Under the pieces are notes generated by a model. That model had not been told where the DNA came from. It made no database searches and was given only the letters and a program-made list of their open reading frames with translations. From Neisseriaceae bacterium (GTDB taxonomy: Bacteria; Pseudomonadota; Gammaproteobacteria; Burkholderiales; UBA11063): 16,304 nt of DNA. Numbering within the stretch: the stretch's first letter is position 1; every line of letters begins with the position of its first letter. Shown here piece by piece: positions 1 to 6,938 of this stretch. The position numbers and the translations under genes are program-made. Location of the stretch: positions 1-16,304 of the forward strand of contig CANGJN010000001.1 of the NCBI GenBank assembly GCA_947454215.1, in the 5' to 3' direction.

Positions 1-37
1 ATATTTATTGGTATACAATATTTTGAAAGGAAAGAAT

Positions 38-553
38 ATGAAATTTAATCACTTGTTAATACTCACGGTAAATTTATTATTTTGTTTAAATCTATCTTAT
101 GGATATTTAAAATGCGAAGATTTTTTGAAAACGCAACATGAATACCGTTTTTTTAGTAAAGTTATTCATGGAAATTATAGCTATAAAATAACTATTTTTG
201 TTGACAATTCCGAGGATAATAACCTTAAAACAACTAGAAGTAAAATTAAATTTTCAGATTTTGTATATATTCCTTCCGGTTTAAAACTTGACATTCCATC
301 ATTTGAATATTTAATAGGATTATTTTGTAGCGAAGCACAGGAAGGATCTCCTATTTTAGGTTTTTTCATTTATGGATCTAATGATCCTTTTCTTAAAGAA
401 AAAGATAATATAATTGATCTTCCTTCCAGAATTAGCCATCATAAAGTAGATGGTAAAGATATAGGCGAAGCACAATTAGTTAGAAGGAGCTTATCACATT
501 ATATGTTAAATGAAATTGACCACAGAATTTACATGGAAGCTAGTAAACAATAA
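38..553 (+). CDS. Small secreted protein of unknown function (tandem paralogue A)
   Basis: I do not recognise this protein. It is 171 aa from the ATG at 38, chosen because GAAAGGAAAG (25-34) lies just upstream and the product then starts with a clean Sec signal peptide (Met-Lys, hydrophobic core at residues 6-19, probable cut after Ser-Tyr-Gly at residue 22). An upstream in-frame TTG at 8 would bury that signal. The mature part is predicted to be soluble, with one Cys just after the cleavage site (C26) and one in a Leu-Phe-Cys context in the middle, which could form a disulfide in the periplasm or outside the cell. The gene at 862-1431 is a clear paralogue: near-identical signal peptide, matching Lys-Phe-Ser-Asp-Phe and Leu-Phe-Cys segments, and a similar Leu-Asn/Gly-Glu-Ile-Asp/Glu C-terminal region. 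This copy is shorter at the C-terminus, and a frame-shifted remnant of the longer tail lies downstream. Confidence 0.75.
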   Translation: MKFNHLLILTVNLLFCLNLSYGYLKCEDFLKTQHEYRFFSKVIHGNYSYKITIFVDNSEDNNLKTTRSKIKFSDFVYIPSGLKLDIPSFEYLIGLFCSEAQEGSPILGFFIYGSNDPFLKEKDNIIDLPSRISHHKVDGKDIGEAQLVRRSLSHYMLNEIDHRIYMEASKQ

Positions 554-583
554 ACTTGTTCATAAGTTAGTCGAATAGGTACT

Positions 584-600
584 CCCCATGTACGTTGGGG
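584..600. other. Short GC-rich hairpin downstream of paralogue A
   Basis: CCCCA (584-588) and TGGGG (596-600) are perfect complements around a 7-nt loop. This is a conspicuous GC island in very AT-rich DNA. No T-run follows, so an intrinsic terminator is unlikely. It lies just before the decayed tail at 611-627. Confidence 0.4.
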
Positions 601-610
601 TGCTTCCAAA

Positions 611-627
611 GAAGAGGTATGAATGCT
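611..627 (+). pseudogene. Decayed 3'-end remnant of a paralogue B-like gene
   Basis: This stretch matches 1403-1419, the last coding part of paralogue B (Arg-Arg-Asp-Met-Asn-Ala), at 16 of 17 positions by eye. Here it lies after the stop of paralogue A and in a different frame. Homology resumes at 774-806, which matches 1429-1461 without gaps at 27 of 33 positions. The two blocks are split by the palindromic insertion at 628-773. The simplest reading is that paralogue A once had the longer C-terminus of B and lost it. Confidence 0.6.
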
Positions 628-773
628 AGTTATACCATTTCCCTAATTATTTTTGTCAGGTATAAACTTATTTTTTATTACAGAAACTTTTAAAATGAAC
701 TTAGATTTTCAATAAATGATGAAAAAAGTAACTTTATAATGAGACAATTAAAATAGGGAAATGGCATTAATGT
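628..773. mobile_element. MITE-like palindromic insertion, about 146 bp
   Basis: The termini form an imperfect inverted repeat about 40 bp long. The core is perfect: CCATTTCCCTA (635-645) against TAGGGAAATGG (754-764). Weaker pairing continues outward to both ends and inward to about 669 and 731. The centre is AT-rich and non-coding. Paralogue B supplies an approximate empty site: blocks flanking this element (611-627 and 774-806) are only 9 bp apart there. No clear target-site duplication and no second copy were seen in the window. A long stem-loop of another kind remains possible. Confidence 0.5.
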
Positions 774-861
774 TAGCAAGGACAGATTGAGTTAGGTTGA
801 TTTCTTTTATTAATATTAATTAATCTATCTGATGGTAAACAACATTTTAAAGGTCAAGAAT

Positions 862-1431
862 ATGAAATCTAAGCATTTACTAACACTGACGATAAATTTA
901 TTATTTTGTTTAAATTTATCTTATGGATATATTCGTTGTAAAGATATACAGAAAAATGGTTACCGTTTTGTTGCTAATGTTATTAATGGAGGTTATCGTT
1001 ATAAAATGACTATTTTAGCTGAGAATTTCGAGAGAAGTGTTCTTAAATTTTCAGATTTTGCAGAGTTTCATTTATCTTGGCGTATGAGAGGTATAAAACC
1101 AGAACCTCTTCTTAATAATTCCGAATATGTTTTTCCAATAGAGTTATTTTGTGATGAATATAAACCAGATAATTATTTATCTTTTAAAGTTTTAGAGTCT
1201 GAGGAGCCTTTTAGTAAAAAATTTATTAATTATATTGTTATTCCACAAGAAGCTAGGTTTAGTAAGAAAGATAATAAAGCAGAAACAGAATATATACCAA
1301 TATCTAGATATGAAATAAACCCTTTTTTATTAGGTGAAATTGAACAAAGTGTTGCTACTAAAGTACGTGAAGAAGAAACTTTGGAACATTCTAGACACAG
1401 AAGAAGAGATATGAATGCTGGATATTACTAG
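862..1431 (+). CDS. Small secreted protein of unknown function (tandem paralogue B)
   Basis: This 189-aa protein belongs to no family I recognise. The ATG at 862 is preferred over the in-frame ATG at 832 because AAAGGTCAAG lies just upstream and the product then begins with a Sec signal peptide (residues 1-22, cut after Ser-Tyr-Gly) almost identical to that of the protein at 38-553. The mature chain keeps two Cys at equivalent places (Ile-Arg-Cys just after cleavage, Leu-Phe-Cys mid-protein). Compared with its paralogue it has an extra C-terminal tail that is charged and Arg-rich (Arg-His-Arg-Arg-Arg) and ends in two Tyr. Upstream DNA is also alignable between the two genes, which indicates tandem duplication. 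An exported, host-facing role is possible but not shown by the sequence. Confidence 0.75.
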   Translation: MKSKHLLTLTINLLFCLNLSYGYIRCKDIQKNGYRFVANVINGGYRYKMTILAENFERSVLKFSDFAEFHLSWRMRGIKPEPLLNNSEYVFPIELFCDEYKPDNYLSFKVLESEEPFSKKFINYIVIPQEARFSKKDNKAETEYIPISRYEINPFLLGEIEQSVATKVREEETLEHSRHRRRDMNAGYY

Positions 1432-2229
1432 CAAATACATGTTGATTTAGGTTGATTTTTTAGTCATAATAAATAAATTAAAAGAATAATTTTTATAAAT
1501 AGATAAAGTTGTTGGGGAGGTTATTAGATTAGGGATATTTTAATAGATCAATTTTTTCTAATTATTTAATTTATTTATTGCAATATTAAATAGTAATAAA
1601 TATTTTTTTCTATTTTTACTTTGTTTCGTATTACATTTAGTGTTACCTGACATTATATAAATTCTATTCTATGGACTAGAAAAAATAATTAAATTCTGTT
1701 TTATTTTACATTAAATAATTTTTTTGATTTGAATGTTATCAATTTATATAATTTTATTTTCTAAAGAAATATTATCTAATAATTTTGCGTTGGAGTATTG
1801 TTGTAGTTTAATTTGATTTTGATTCAATTTTTTTTATGAAGAAACTCCTGTTTATTATTAAATTATTAACAGATAAAAAAAGATGTTTCTACCATATGTA
1901 CTCTTTTATTATTTTATTTATGGCAGTTCTTAAGTTTTATTCACAATAATGATACCAACCAGTTTTAAAATTTATCGTTATTTATTAGAAACTTAATTAG
2001 TAGTTTTTGCAATGTTTATTTAGATTGTATTTTAGATTTAATTGATATACTTTGTTATTTTTATAAATAAAATTTTATATTGAATAGAAGATAATATTAA
2101 CTTAAGTAAAAATTAGATTAAAATATATAATATGTTAAGTCTATAATTATTTGATATCTAATTTTTCTATATTATTTATATTAAATGTTTAGTAACTTAG
2201 TGGTTTTAATTAGTTCCTCAGTATTAGAA
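1432..2229. other. AT-rich region without recognisable genes
   Basis: About 800 bp of extremely AT-rich DNA with stops in all frames. I found no credible ORF with a ribosome binding site, no tRNA and no repeat array. The first 30 bp (1429-1461) are homologous to 774-806. The rest may be an eroded gene or spacer; nothing is recognisable. Confidence 0.6.
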
Positions 2230-2257
2230 AATTTTCAATTAGTACAAATTGAAAATT
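2230..2257. promoter_or_regulatory. Perfect 11-bp dyad upstream of gspN
   Basis: AATTTTCAATT (2230-2240) and AATTGAAAATT (2247-2257) are perfect inverted repeats around the 6-nt loop AGTACA, ending 32 bp before the gspN start. No T-run follows directly, so an operator or 5'-leader stem-loop is more likely than a terminator. No factor can be named. Confidence 0.45.
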
Positions 2258-2289
2258 AATTTGAATATTTTATAAGGTAGGGAAGATCT

Positions 2290-3036
2290 ATGTCAACAAT
2301 TAGAAAATTAAGATTAACCAATAATAAATTTATTTTTGTGTTACTCTGCATAATAATTTTCTTTTCATCATTAGTTTATCAGCTTCCTAGTTGGGCTATA
2401 GGAAGTTTTATTGATAAATATTCTGATGGAAAATTAAAGTTATTTAATGCTAACGGATCATTTTGGTTAGGTGATGCATTATTAGTTGCAAATGATGGAA
2501 GAAAAAATGAGTCTTCTGCAATAGCATTAATACATTGGCATTCTAAATTAGGTTTAAAAAAGTATTTGGATATTGATTTTTATGTTGGCGATAAAAAAGT
2601 AGCCGATATTTATGTTAATAAACAAGGTATCTTTTTAACGAATTTATCAGTTTCATTTTCTTTAAAAGAAATTACTCTCTTTTTGAGTTCTATTCAAGAT
2701 CTAAATGTCTCTGGAGTATTAAATATTACATCTGATCATATATTATTTAATAAACATGCTGAGGGTAAGGTAAATATAATGATAAATCATTTATCATCTG
2801 CTATTTCCAAAATAAACCCTTTGGGAAACTATGCTATCAATTATGATTTATTATCTTCGGCAATTAATGTAAATACATTGCCTGATAGTGTTTTGAATTT
2901 AACTGGTTCAGGGACAGCAACAAATTTATCTTTAGAAGCCTCAATATCCCCAGAGCATAGAAATGATATGAGACAGTTTATTTCAATTTTTGGAGAACCT
3001 CTTCCAAATGGTAATTATAAATTAAAAGTTTTTTAA
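2290..3036 (+). CDS. gspN: Type II secretion system protein N (GspN-like)
   Basis: This looks like the GspN (T2SN) family of inner-membrane-anchored periplasmic components of the type II secretion system, which exports folded Sec/Tat substrates across the outer membrane. The 248-aa product has one N-terminal membrane anchor (about residues 12-32) followed by a beta-rich periplasmic domain. Family-like features visible are the early Gly-Ser-Phe-Trp-x-Gly motif (about residues 56-61), Asn-Pro-Leu-Gly-x-Tyr (N176-G179), and a C-terminal Gly-x-Pro-x-x-x-Gly-x-Tyr-x-Leu ending. Length matches the usual 240-260 aa. The start is supported by AAGGTAGGGAAG at 2274-2285. rlmB begins 3 nt after its stop, so the two are probably co-transcribed. 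No other gsp gene is in the window. The assignment rests on motif pattern; overall conservation is modest. Confidence 0.7.
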   Translation: MSTIRKLRLTNNKFIFVLLCIIIFFSSLVYQLPSWAIGSFIDKYSDGKLKLFNANGSFWLGDALLVANDGRKNESSAIALIHWHSKLGLKKYLDIDFYVGDKKVADIYVNKQGIFLTNLSVSFSLKEITLFLSSIQDLNVSGVLNITSDHILFNKHAEGKVNIMINHLSSAISKINPLGNYAINYDLLSSAINVNTLPDSVLNLTGSGTATNLSLEASISPEHRNDMRQFISIFGEPLPNGNYKLKVF

Positions 3037-3039
3037 TGA

Positions 3040-3783
3040 ATGCAAAATATAGTATATGGTTTTCATGGGGTAATTTCTTTACTTAATAATTGCCCAGATA
3101 GAGTTATTAAACTTTATTTAGATAAAGATACTAAAAACAAAAGAGTAAATCAATTATTGGACTTAGCAAAAAAATTTAACTTAGATATAGTTTATTTTGA
3201 TGTAAAGTACTTAGATAAAATTACTAATGTTGATACTCATCAAGGAGTAGTTGCAGAGGTTACGTTGATTGAAAATATAGACCTTGTTTCTTTCTTATCA
3301 AAATTAAGTAATAATAATTCACAAATATTAATTTTAGATGGAGTTACCGATCCACAAAATTTGGGTGCAATTATTAGAACATCCTCATGTTTTGGTGTGG
3401 ATGCTGTCATAATTCCTAAAAATAATTCAGCTAATATAAATAACCCAGTAGTTGCTAAAACTTCAAGTGGATCTTTATATATAGTTCCTATAATACAAGT
3501 AAATAATATTTCTCAAGCAATTCAAGTTTTACAAGAATATAATTACTGGGTTATAGGAACTACATTGTCTAAAGACTCAATAAGTTTATATGAATTTGAT
3601 TGTAGAGGAAAATTAGTTTGGGTTTTAGGTAATGAGGGAAGCGGAATTAGGAGATTGGTAACTGAAAATTGTGATTACTTAGTAACTATTCCAATAACAA
3701 ATAAAATGCAATCATTAAATGTTTCAGTTAGTGCTGGTATAATTTTATCACATGTAAAGTATTTTAAATTGACTCATAGTTAA
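3040..3783 (+). CDS. rlmB: 23S rRNA (guanosine-2251-2'-O)-methyltransferase RlmB
   Basis: RlmB is a SpoU/TrmH-family (SPOUT) enzyme that uses S-adenosylmethionine to methylate the 2'-OH of G2251 in the peptidyl-transferase P loop of 23S rRNA. The 247-aa product has the family's N-terminal substrate-binding domain, starting with the typical Ile-Val-Tyr-Gly-x-His/Phe segment, and a C-terminal knotted domain. Motif 1 (N107, R113 in Asp-Pro-Gln-Asn-Leu-Gly-Ala-Ile-Ile-Arg), motif 2 (N198-E199-G200) and motif 3 (Ile-Pro-Ile-...-S225-Leu-N227-Val) are all intact. The in-frame TGA at 3037-3039 rules out an earlier start. There is no separate Shine-Dalgarno, so translation is probably coupled to gspN. 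In many proteobacteria rlmB sits next to rnr; here they are about 4 kb apart. TrmH or TrmL are less likely given the N-terminal domain. Confidence 0.92.
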   Translation: MQNIVYGFHGVISLLNNCPDRVIKLYLDKDTKNKRVNQLLDLAKKFNLDIVYFDVKYLDKITNVDTHQGVVAEVTLIENIDLVSFLSKLSNNNSQILILDGVTDPQNLGAIIRTSSCFGVDAVIIPKNNSANINNPVVAKTSSGSLYIVPIIQVNNISQAIQVLQEYNYWVIGTTLSKDSISLYEFDCRGKLVWVLGNEGSGIRRLVTENCDYLVTIPITNKMQSLNVSVSAGIILSHVKYFKLTHS

Positions 3784-4366
3784 TTTTTGAATACTTGTTA
3801 TTCGAGTTATAATATTAATTTTTTTATGATAATTTTGATTTAATTTTTATAAATTCATTAGTTGGTAAAATATTTTTTGATTATTTATATTAAAAAAGAA
3901 TTTTATTATTATGGTCAATTATTGTGTTAAGAATACTTACTGTTGAAGTATGTAAAGGTGAGATGGATTGTTAATACTACAATTATTTTGCTTTTGTTAC
4001 CGAGGAATAAAATATTTTAATAAAAATAATATAATTCTATAAAAGTAAAATAATTACCTTAAAAAAAGTAATAAATTAATTCTTTTTAAGAAGGATATAG
4101 ATAGAATATGTTAATAGATTTTTAAATACAAGTAGATATTATATATTTCCCTCATTATACAACTTTTGTATAATTAATGTTATCTTTATATTTCCATAAA
4201 AAGTGAGTTTTAAATTTTTAGTTGATTTATTATAAACAAAAATTTTATTTAAATTTTATTATTGCTTTTGTAAAAGTAAACTAGTTAGTAAATTTATCAA
4301 AATTAAAGGTTAGGCATTTATTCTTAATATTTACAATAAATCTGACAAATTTTAAAGGGTTAAATT
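3784..4366. other. AT-rich intergenic region
   Basis: This 583-bp spacer has no ORF worth calling. A weak 5-bp hairpin (GAATA 3789-3793, TATTC 3799-3803) followed by T-rich DNA may end the gspN-rlmB transcript. A stretch near 3912-3990 is less AT-rich than its surroundings and could be a gene relic, but nothing is recognisable. A strong small dyad lies at 4154-4174. AAAGGG at 4354-4359 is the ribosome binding site of the next gene. Confidence 0.5.
4154..4174. promoter_or_regulatory. Perfect 9-bp inverted repeat upstream of the CaaX-tail gene
   Basis: ATTATACAA (4154-4162) and TTGTATAAT (4166-4174) pair perfectly around a 3-nt CTT loop, about 190 bp before the next start codon. TATAAT-like hexamers lie inside the arms on both strands. 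It could be an operator, a small stem-loop or chance in AT-rich DNA. Confidence 0.35.
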
Positions 4367-5125
4367 ATGAAATCGATTTTAATTTTATTAATATTTTTTT
4401 TAAATACATATATTTATGCTAATGCTGGTTGTAAAAAATTACAAAATGATGATAGTATTGTTATTTTAACTCAAACTCATACGCATGATCTTGCAGAAAA
4501 AGCAGTTTTAAATGTTTTATATACGAATTATGAAAATGAAAGTTATGGAGTCCTTGTTTTAGTTAAGTATATTAATTTTTCTAATAATCAAGAAATCATC
4601 CCAGGATCAGATAAATATGAACAATTTTTTCACAATCGATTTATCTTATATAAATGTAGTGGGAATAATTTAGAACTTTATTCATTAGCAAATAAAAGAA
4701 CTAATGTTTTAGCTAAATATAATACTGTGTCTGAAGAAAGCAAAAATCCTCATCTTGTCTATTGGATTACAATAGAAAATAAACCATCTAATATTTTACT
4801 TGAAAAACTTAAAGATTCTATAGCACTAATACCTGATGTAAATTTTGAGGATAGTATGAAAATTGCAAAAGAGGATTCACCTCATGAGAATGATTTAGAA
4901 TCTCAAGAAATGAAAGACGCAACTACATTATACAAAGGTAAACGAACAACTGAGAGATCTCAAATGCTAAGTTCTAGAAATTGGACGTCTAGTTCTATGG
5001 GCTCGTCCTACGGTGGTAGTGCTGACCATAGTGATGGTCATATTGTTAAACATAATGTTCAACGCCATGATGTAGGAATTTTATCTCCTAATGATAATAA
5101 AAGTGATTGTTGTGCAATTCAGTGA
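4367..5125 (+). CDS. Secreted protein of unknown function with C-terminal CaaX-like box
   Basis: I do not recognise this 252-aa protein. The ATG has a good ribosome binding site (AAAGGG, 4354-4359). Residues 1-20 form a Sec signal peptide ending in Ala-Asn-Ala, with Cys at residue 22 of the precursor; this is a poor lipobox, so ordinary signal-peptidase cleavage is more likely than lipidation. A folded region (about residues 21-165) has a second Cys in a Leu-Tyr-Lys-Cys context, a two-Cys arrangement loosely like the paralogues at 38-1431. A hydrophilic Ser/Gly/His-rich, probably disordered segment (about residues 170-245) follows. The last residues are Asp-Cys-Cys-Ala-Ile-Gln, so the protein ends in a formal CaaX box (CAIQ) of the type eukaryotic farnesyltransferase accepts. 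This would fit a host-modified effector, but the Sec signal does not itself give access to host cytosol. It is probably a single-gene unit with a terminator at 5310-5340. Confidence 0.75.
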   Translation: MKSILILLIFFLNTYIYANAGCKKLQNDDSIVILTQTHTHDLAEKAVLNVLYTNYENESYGVLVLVKYINFSNNQEIIPGSDKYEQFFHNRFILYKCSGNNLELYSLANKRTNVLAKYNTVSEESKNPHLVYWITIENKPSNILLEKLKDSIALIPDVNFEDSMKIAKEDSPHENDLESQEMKDATTLYKGKRTTERSQMLSSRNWTSSSMGSSYGGSADHSDGHIVKHNVQRHDVGILSPNDNKSDCCAIQ

Positions 5126-5309
5126 TTTGGTTGATCATTTAAATTTCAAAGATAAATGCAAATTTATTCTCTTAGGTGAGATTTTAACTAAGTTATGTTA
5201 ATAATTATGCATACTTTAAAATCTATTGGAATGAAATATATAATCTAAGATTGTTGTTAAACAATAAAAAATTTCATATTCTTTATAAATTGTCATTTTT
5301 TTAACTAAC

Positions 5310-5345
5310 AAATACCATGCTACTTTGTGGCGTGGTATTTTATTA
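5310..5345 (+). terminator. Intrinsic terminator after the CaaX-tail gene
   Basis: AAATACCATGC (5310-5320) pairs with GCGTGGTATTT (5330-5340) to form an 11-bp stem with one G-T wobble and a 9-nt loop. T-rich sequence follows, and T-rich plus A-rich sequence lies upstream, so it could act in both directions. It is 185 bp after the stop at 5125. Confidence 0.75.
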
Positions 5346-5658
5346 TATATACTATAAAATATTATTAAATAAAAAATACAAATATAACATAAAAAATCTT
5401 ATATTATTTATTAGAGTTTTAAATATTTTTGAAATTATATTCCTAAGGATTTAAAATTTTACTATTATGATGAGTATTTAATAATGTCACAGTGAAATTA
5501 AAATTTGATAAAAATATAATAAAAGTGATAATTTTAGCTAAGTATAACTTCTAATATTATTTATAACTTTGAGAGATTTAAAACTCAATTTTAATGATAA
5601 AATTTATAGTTATATAAAAAATCTATTTATATTAATGACAAAATAAATAAAATTTATC

Positions 5659-5687
5659 TTTACTTTTTTGATAGTTCCATTTATAAT
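5659..5687 (+). promoter_or_regulatory. Candidate sigma-70 promoter for tyrS
   Basis: The sequence TTTACT (5659-5664), then a 17-bp spacer, then a perfect TATAAT (5682-5687) places a start near 5694, about 39 nt before the tyrS ATG. In such AT-rich DNA, chance -10 boxes are common, so this is only a candidate. Confidence 0.4.
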
Positions 5688-5732
5688 TATGTGTTAGATG
5701 TGTAAAATTTAAACTATAAGAGAATTTAAAAT

Positions 5733-6848
5733 ATGATAGATATTGAAGAACAATTGTTAATCATTCAAAAGGGAGTTGATGAAATATTGCCCTTGGATGA
5801 ATTAAAATCTAAACTTATGCTAAATAAACCATTAAATATTAAAGCCGGATTTGATCCTACTGCACCAGATTTACATCTAGGTCATACTGTATTGCTAACT
5901 AAAATGAGGCAATTGCAAGATTTAGGGCATAATATTACTTTTTTAATTGGTGATTTTACTGGTTTGATAGGTGATCCTACTGCTAAAAATGTAACGAGAC
6001 CAATATTAACTAAGGCTCAAATAGAAGAAAATGCTAAAACATATGCTCAACAAGTTTATAAAATTTTAGATCCTGATAAGACTAAAATTGATTTTAATTC
6101 TAAATGGTTAGTGGAATTAGGGTCTATTGGTATGCTACAATTAGCGGCGTCTCAAACTGTGGCTAGAATGTTAGAGCGTGATGATTTTAATAAACGTTTT
6201 AAAGAAAATAAATCTATATCTATTCATGAGTTTATGTATCCTTTGTTACAAGGATATGATTCTGTTGCTATGAATTGTGATATTGAATTAGGAGGCAGTG
6301 ATCAAAAATTCAATTTATTAATGGGTAGGGAACTACAAAAATATTATGGAAAAAACCAACAGGTAATACTAACTATGCCTCTATTAGAGGGTACTGATGG
6401 CATTAATAAAATGTCAAAGTCATTGAATAATTATATAGGTATCAATGATAGACCTAATGATATGTTTGGAAAAATAATGAGTATCAGTGATACTTTGATG
6501 TGGAAGTACTATGACTTATTGTCTTTAAAATCGACAAGTGAGATTAACATACTTAAGAAAAATGTATCTAACGGTTTAAATCCTCGTGATGTTAAGGTAA
6601 TGTTAGGTACTGAACTAGTTACAAGATATTATGGTATTAGTGAGGCTAATGATGCTTTGAATGATTTCGAAATTAAATTTAAGCACCATGGTTTTCCAGA
6701 AGATTTAGAACTTATAGAGGTTTCTATTGAAGAAGATCTGATTTTGATTGCAACTTTACTTAAATTAGTTAATTTAGTCTCTTCTTCATCAGAGGCGAAT
6801 AGATTAATAGATCAAGGTGGAGTTAAAATAAATGGCACTAAGATATAA
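5733..6848 (+). CDS. tyrS: Tyrosyl-tRNA synthetase, truncated in its S4 domain by an in-frame TAA
   Basis: TyrRS charges tRNA-Tyr with tyrosine using ATP in the cytoplasm. The class I catalytic core is intact: the HIGH-type motif is His-Leu-Gly-His (48-51) and the KMSKS loop is at 226-230. Tyrosine-pocket segments such as Gln-Gly-Tyr-Asp and Gly-Gly-Ser-Asp-Gln are also present. It resembles the roughly 400-aa TyrRS type found in betaproteobacteria. The frame stops at TAA 6846-6848 (codon 372), inside the C-terminal S4-like tRNA-binding domain (from about residue 338), directly after a conserved Lys-Ile-Asn-Gly-Thr-Lys-Ile. The same frame then continues for 27 codons encoding the normal end of the domain, up to TAG 6930-6932, for a full length of 399 aa. 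So this is a recent nonsense change, a readthrough case or a sequence error. No second tyrS is visible in the window. Confidence 0.93.
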   Translation: MIDIEEQLLIIQKGVDEILPLDELKSKLMLNKPLNIKAGFDPTAPDLHLGHTVLLTKMRQLQDLGHNITFLIGDFTGLIGDPTAKNVTRPILTKAQIEENAKTYAQQVYKILDPDKTKIDFNSKWLVELGSIGMLQLAASQTVARMLERDDFNKRFKENKSISIHEFMYPLLQGYDSVAMNCDIELGGSDQKFNLLMGRELQKYYGKNQQVILTMPLLEGTDGINKMSKSLNNYIGINDRPNDMFGKIMSISDTLMWKYYDLLSLKSTSEINILKKNVSNGLNPRDVKVMLGTELVTRYYGISEANDALNDFEIKFKHHGFPEDLELIEVSIEEDLILIATLLKLVNLVSSSSEANRLIDQGGVKINGTKI

Positions 6849-6932
6849 GATAAAAGTTTAAAATTATCTAAAGGTACAATATTTTTGATTCAAGCAGGTA
6901 AGCGTAAATTTAGCAAAGTAATTGTTAAATAG
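6849..6932 (+). pseudogene. tyrS: Detached C-terminal tail of TyrRS (S4 domain end), in frame
   Basis: The 27 codons directly after the premature tyrS stop, in the same frame, encode Asp-Lys-Ser-Leu-Lys-Leu-Ser-Lys-Gly and then Gln-Ala-Gly-Lys-Arg-Lys-Phe, the characteristic end of the S4 domain in TyrRS. The true stop is TAG at 6930-6932. There is no start codon with a ribosome binding site, so it cannot be an independent gene. Its intact sequence implies either a very young stop mutation or continued expression by readthrough. Confidence 0.9.
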
Positions 6933-6938
6933 AAACAT

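Larger units (their letters stand above)
5126..5732. other. AT-rich intergenic region with terminator and tyrS leader
   Basis: This 607-bp region has no credible coding sequence. It contains the intrinsic terminator at 5310-5340 and a candidate promoter at 5659-5687 ahead of tyrS. The roughly 300 bp between them (about 5350-5650) shows nothing recognisable. Confidence 0.6.

Noticed and set aside
181..369. Minus-strand open frame opposite paralogue A
   Set aside because: It lies entirely inside a better-supported gene, has no ribosome binding site and no recognisable product.
4367..5125. Lipoprotein based on Cys at residue 22
   Set aside because: The residues before Cys (Asn-Ala-Gly) lack the usual Leu at -3, and an Ala-x-Ala site for ordinary signal peptidase precedes it.
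1432..5732. tRNA, other structured RNA or CRISPR in the AT-rich spacers
   Set aside because: No T-loop-like GTTCRA sequence with matching arms and no regular direct repeats were found by eye. A covariance-model scan would be needed to exclude small RNAs.
6846..6848. TAA reassigned to an amino acid
   Set aside because: TAA ends gspN, rlmB, folD, ppiD, tldD and gap at family-typical positions, so it is a normal stop in this genome.
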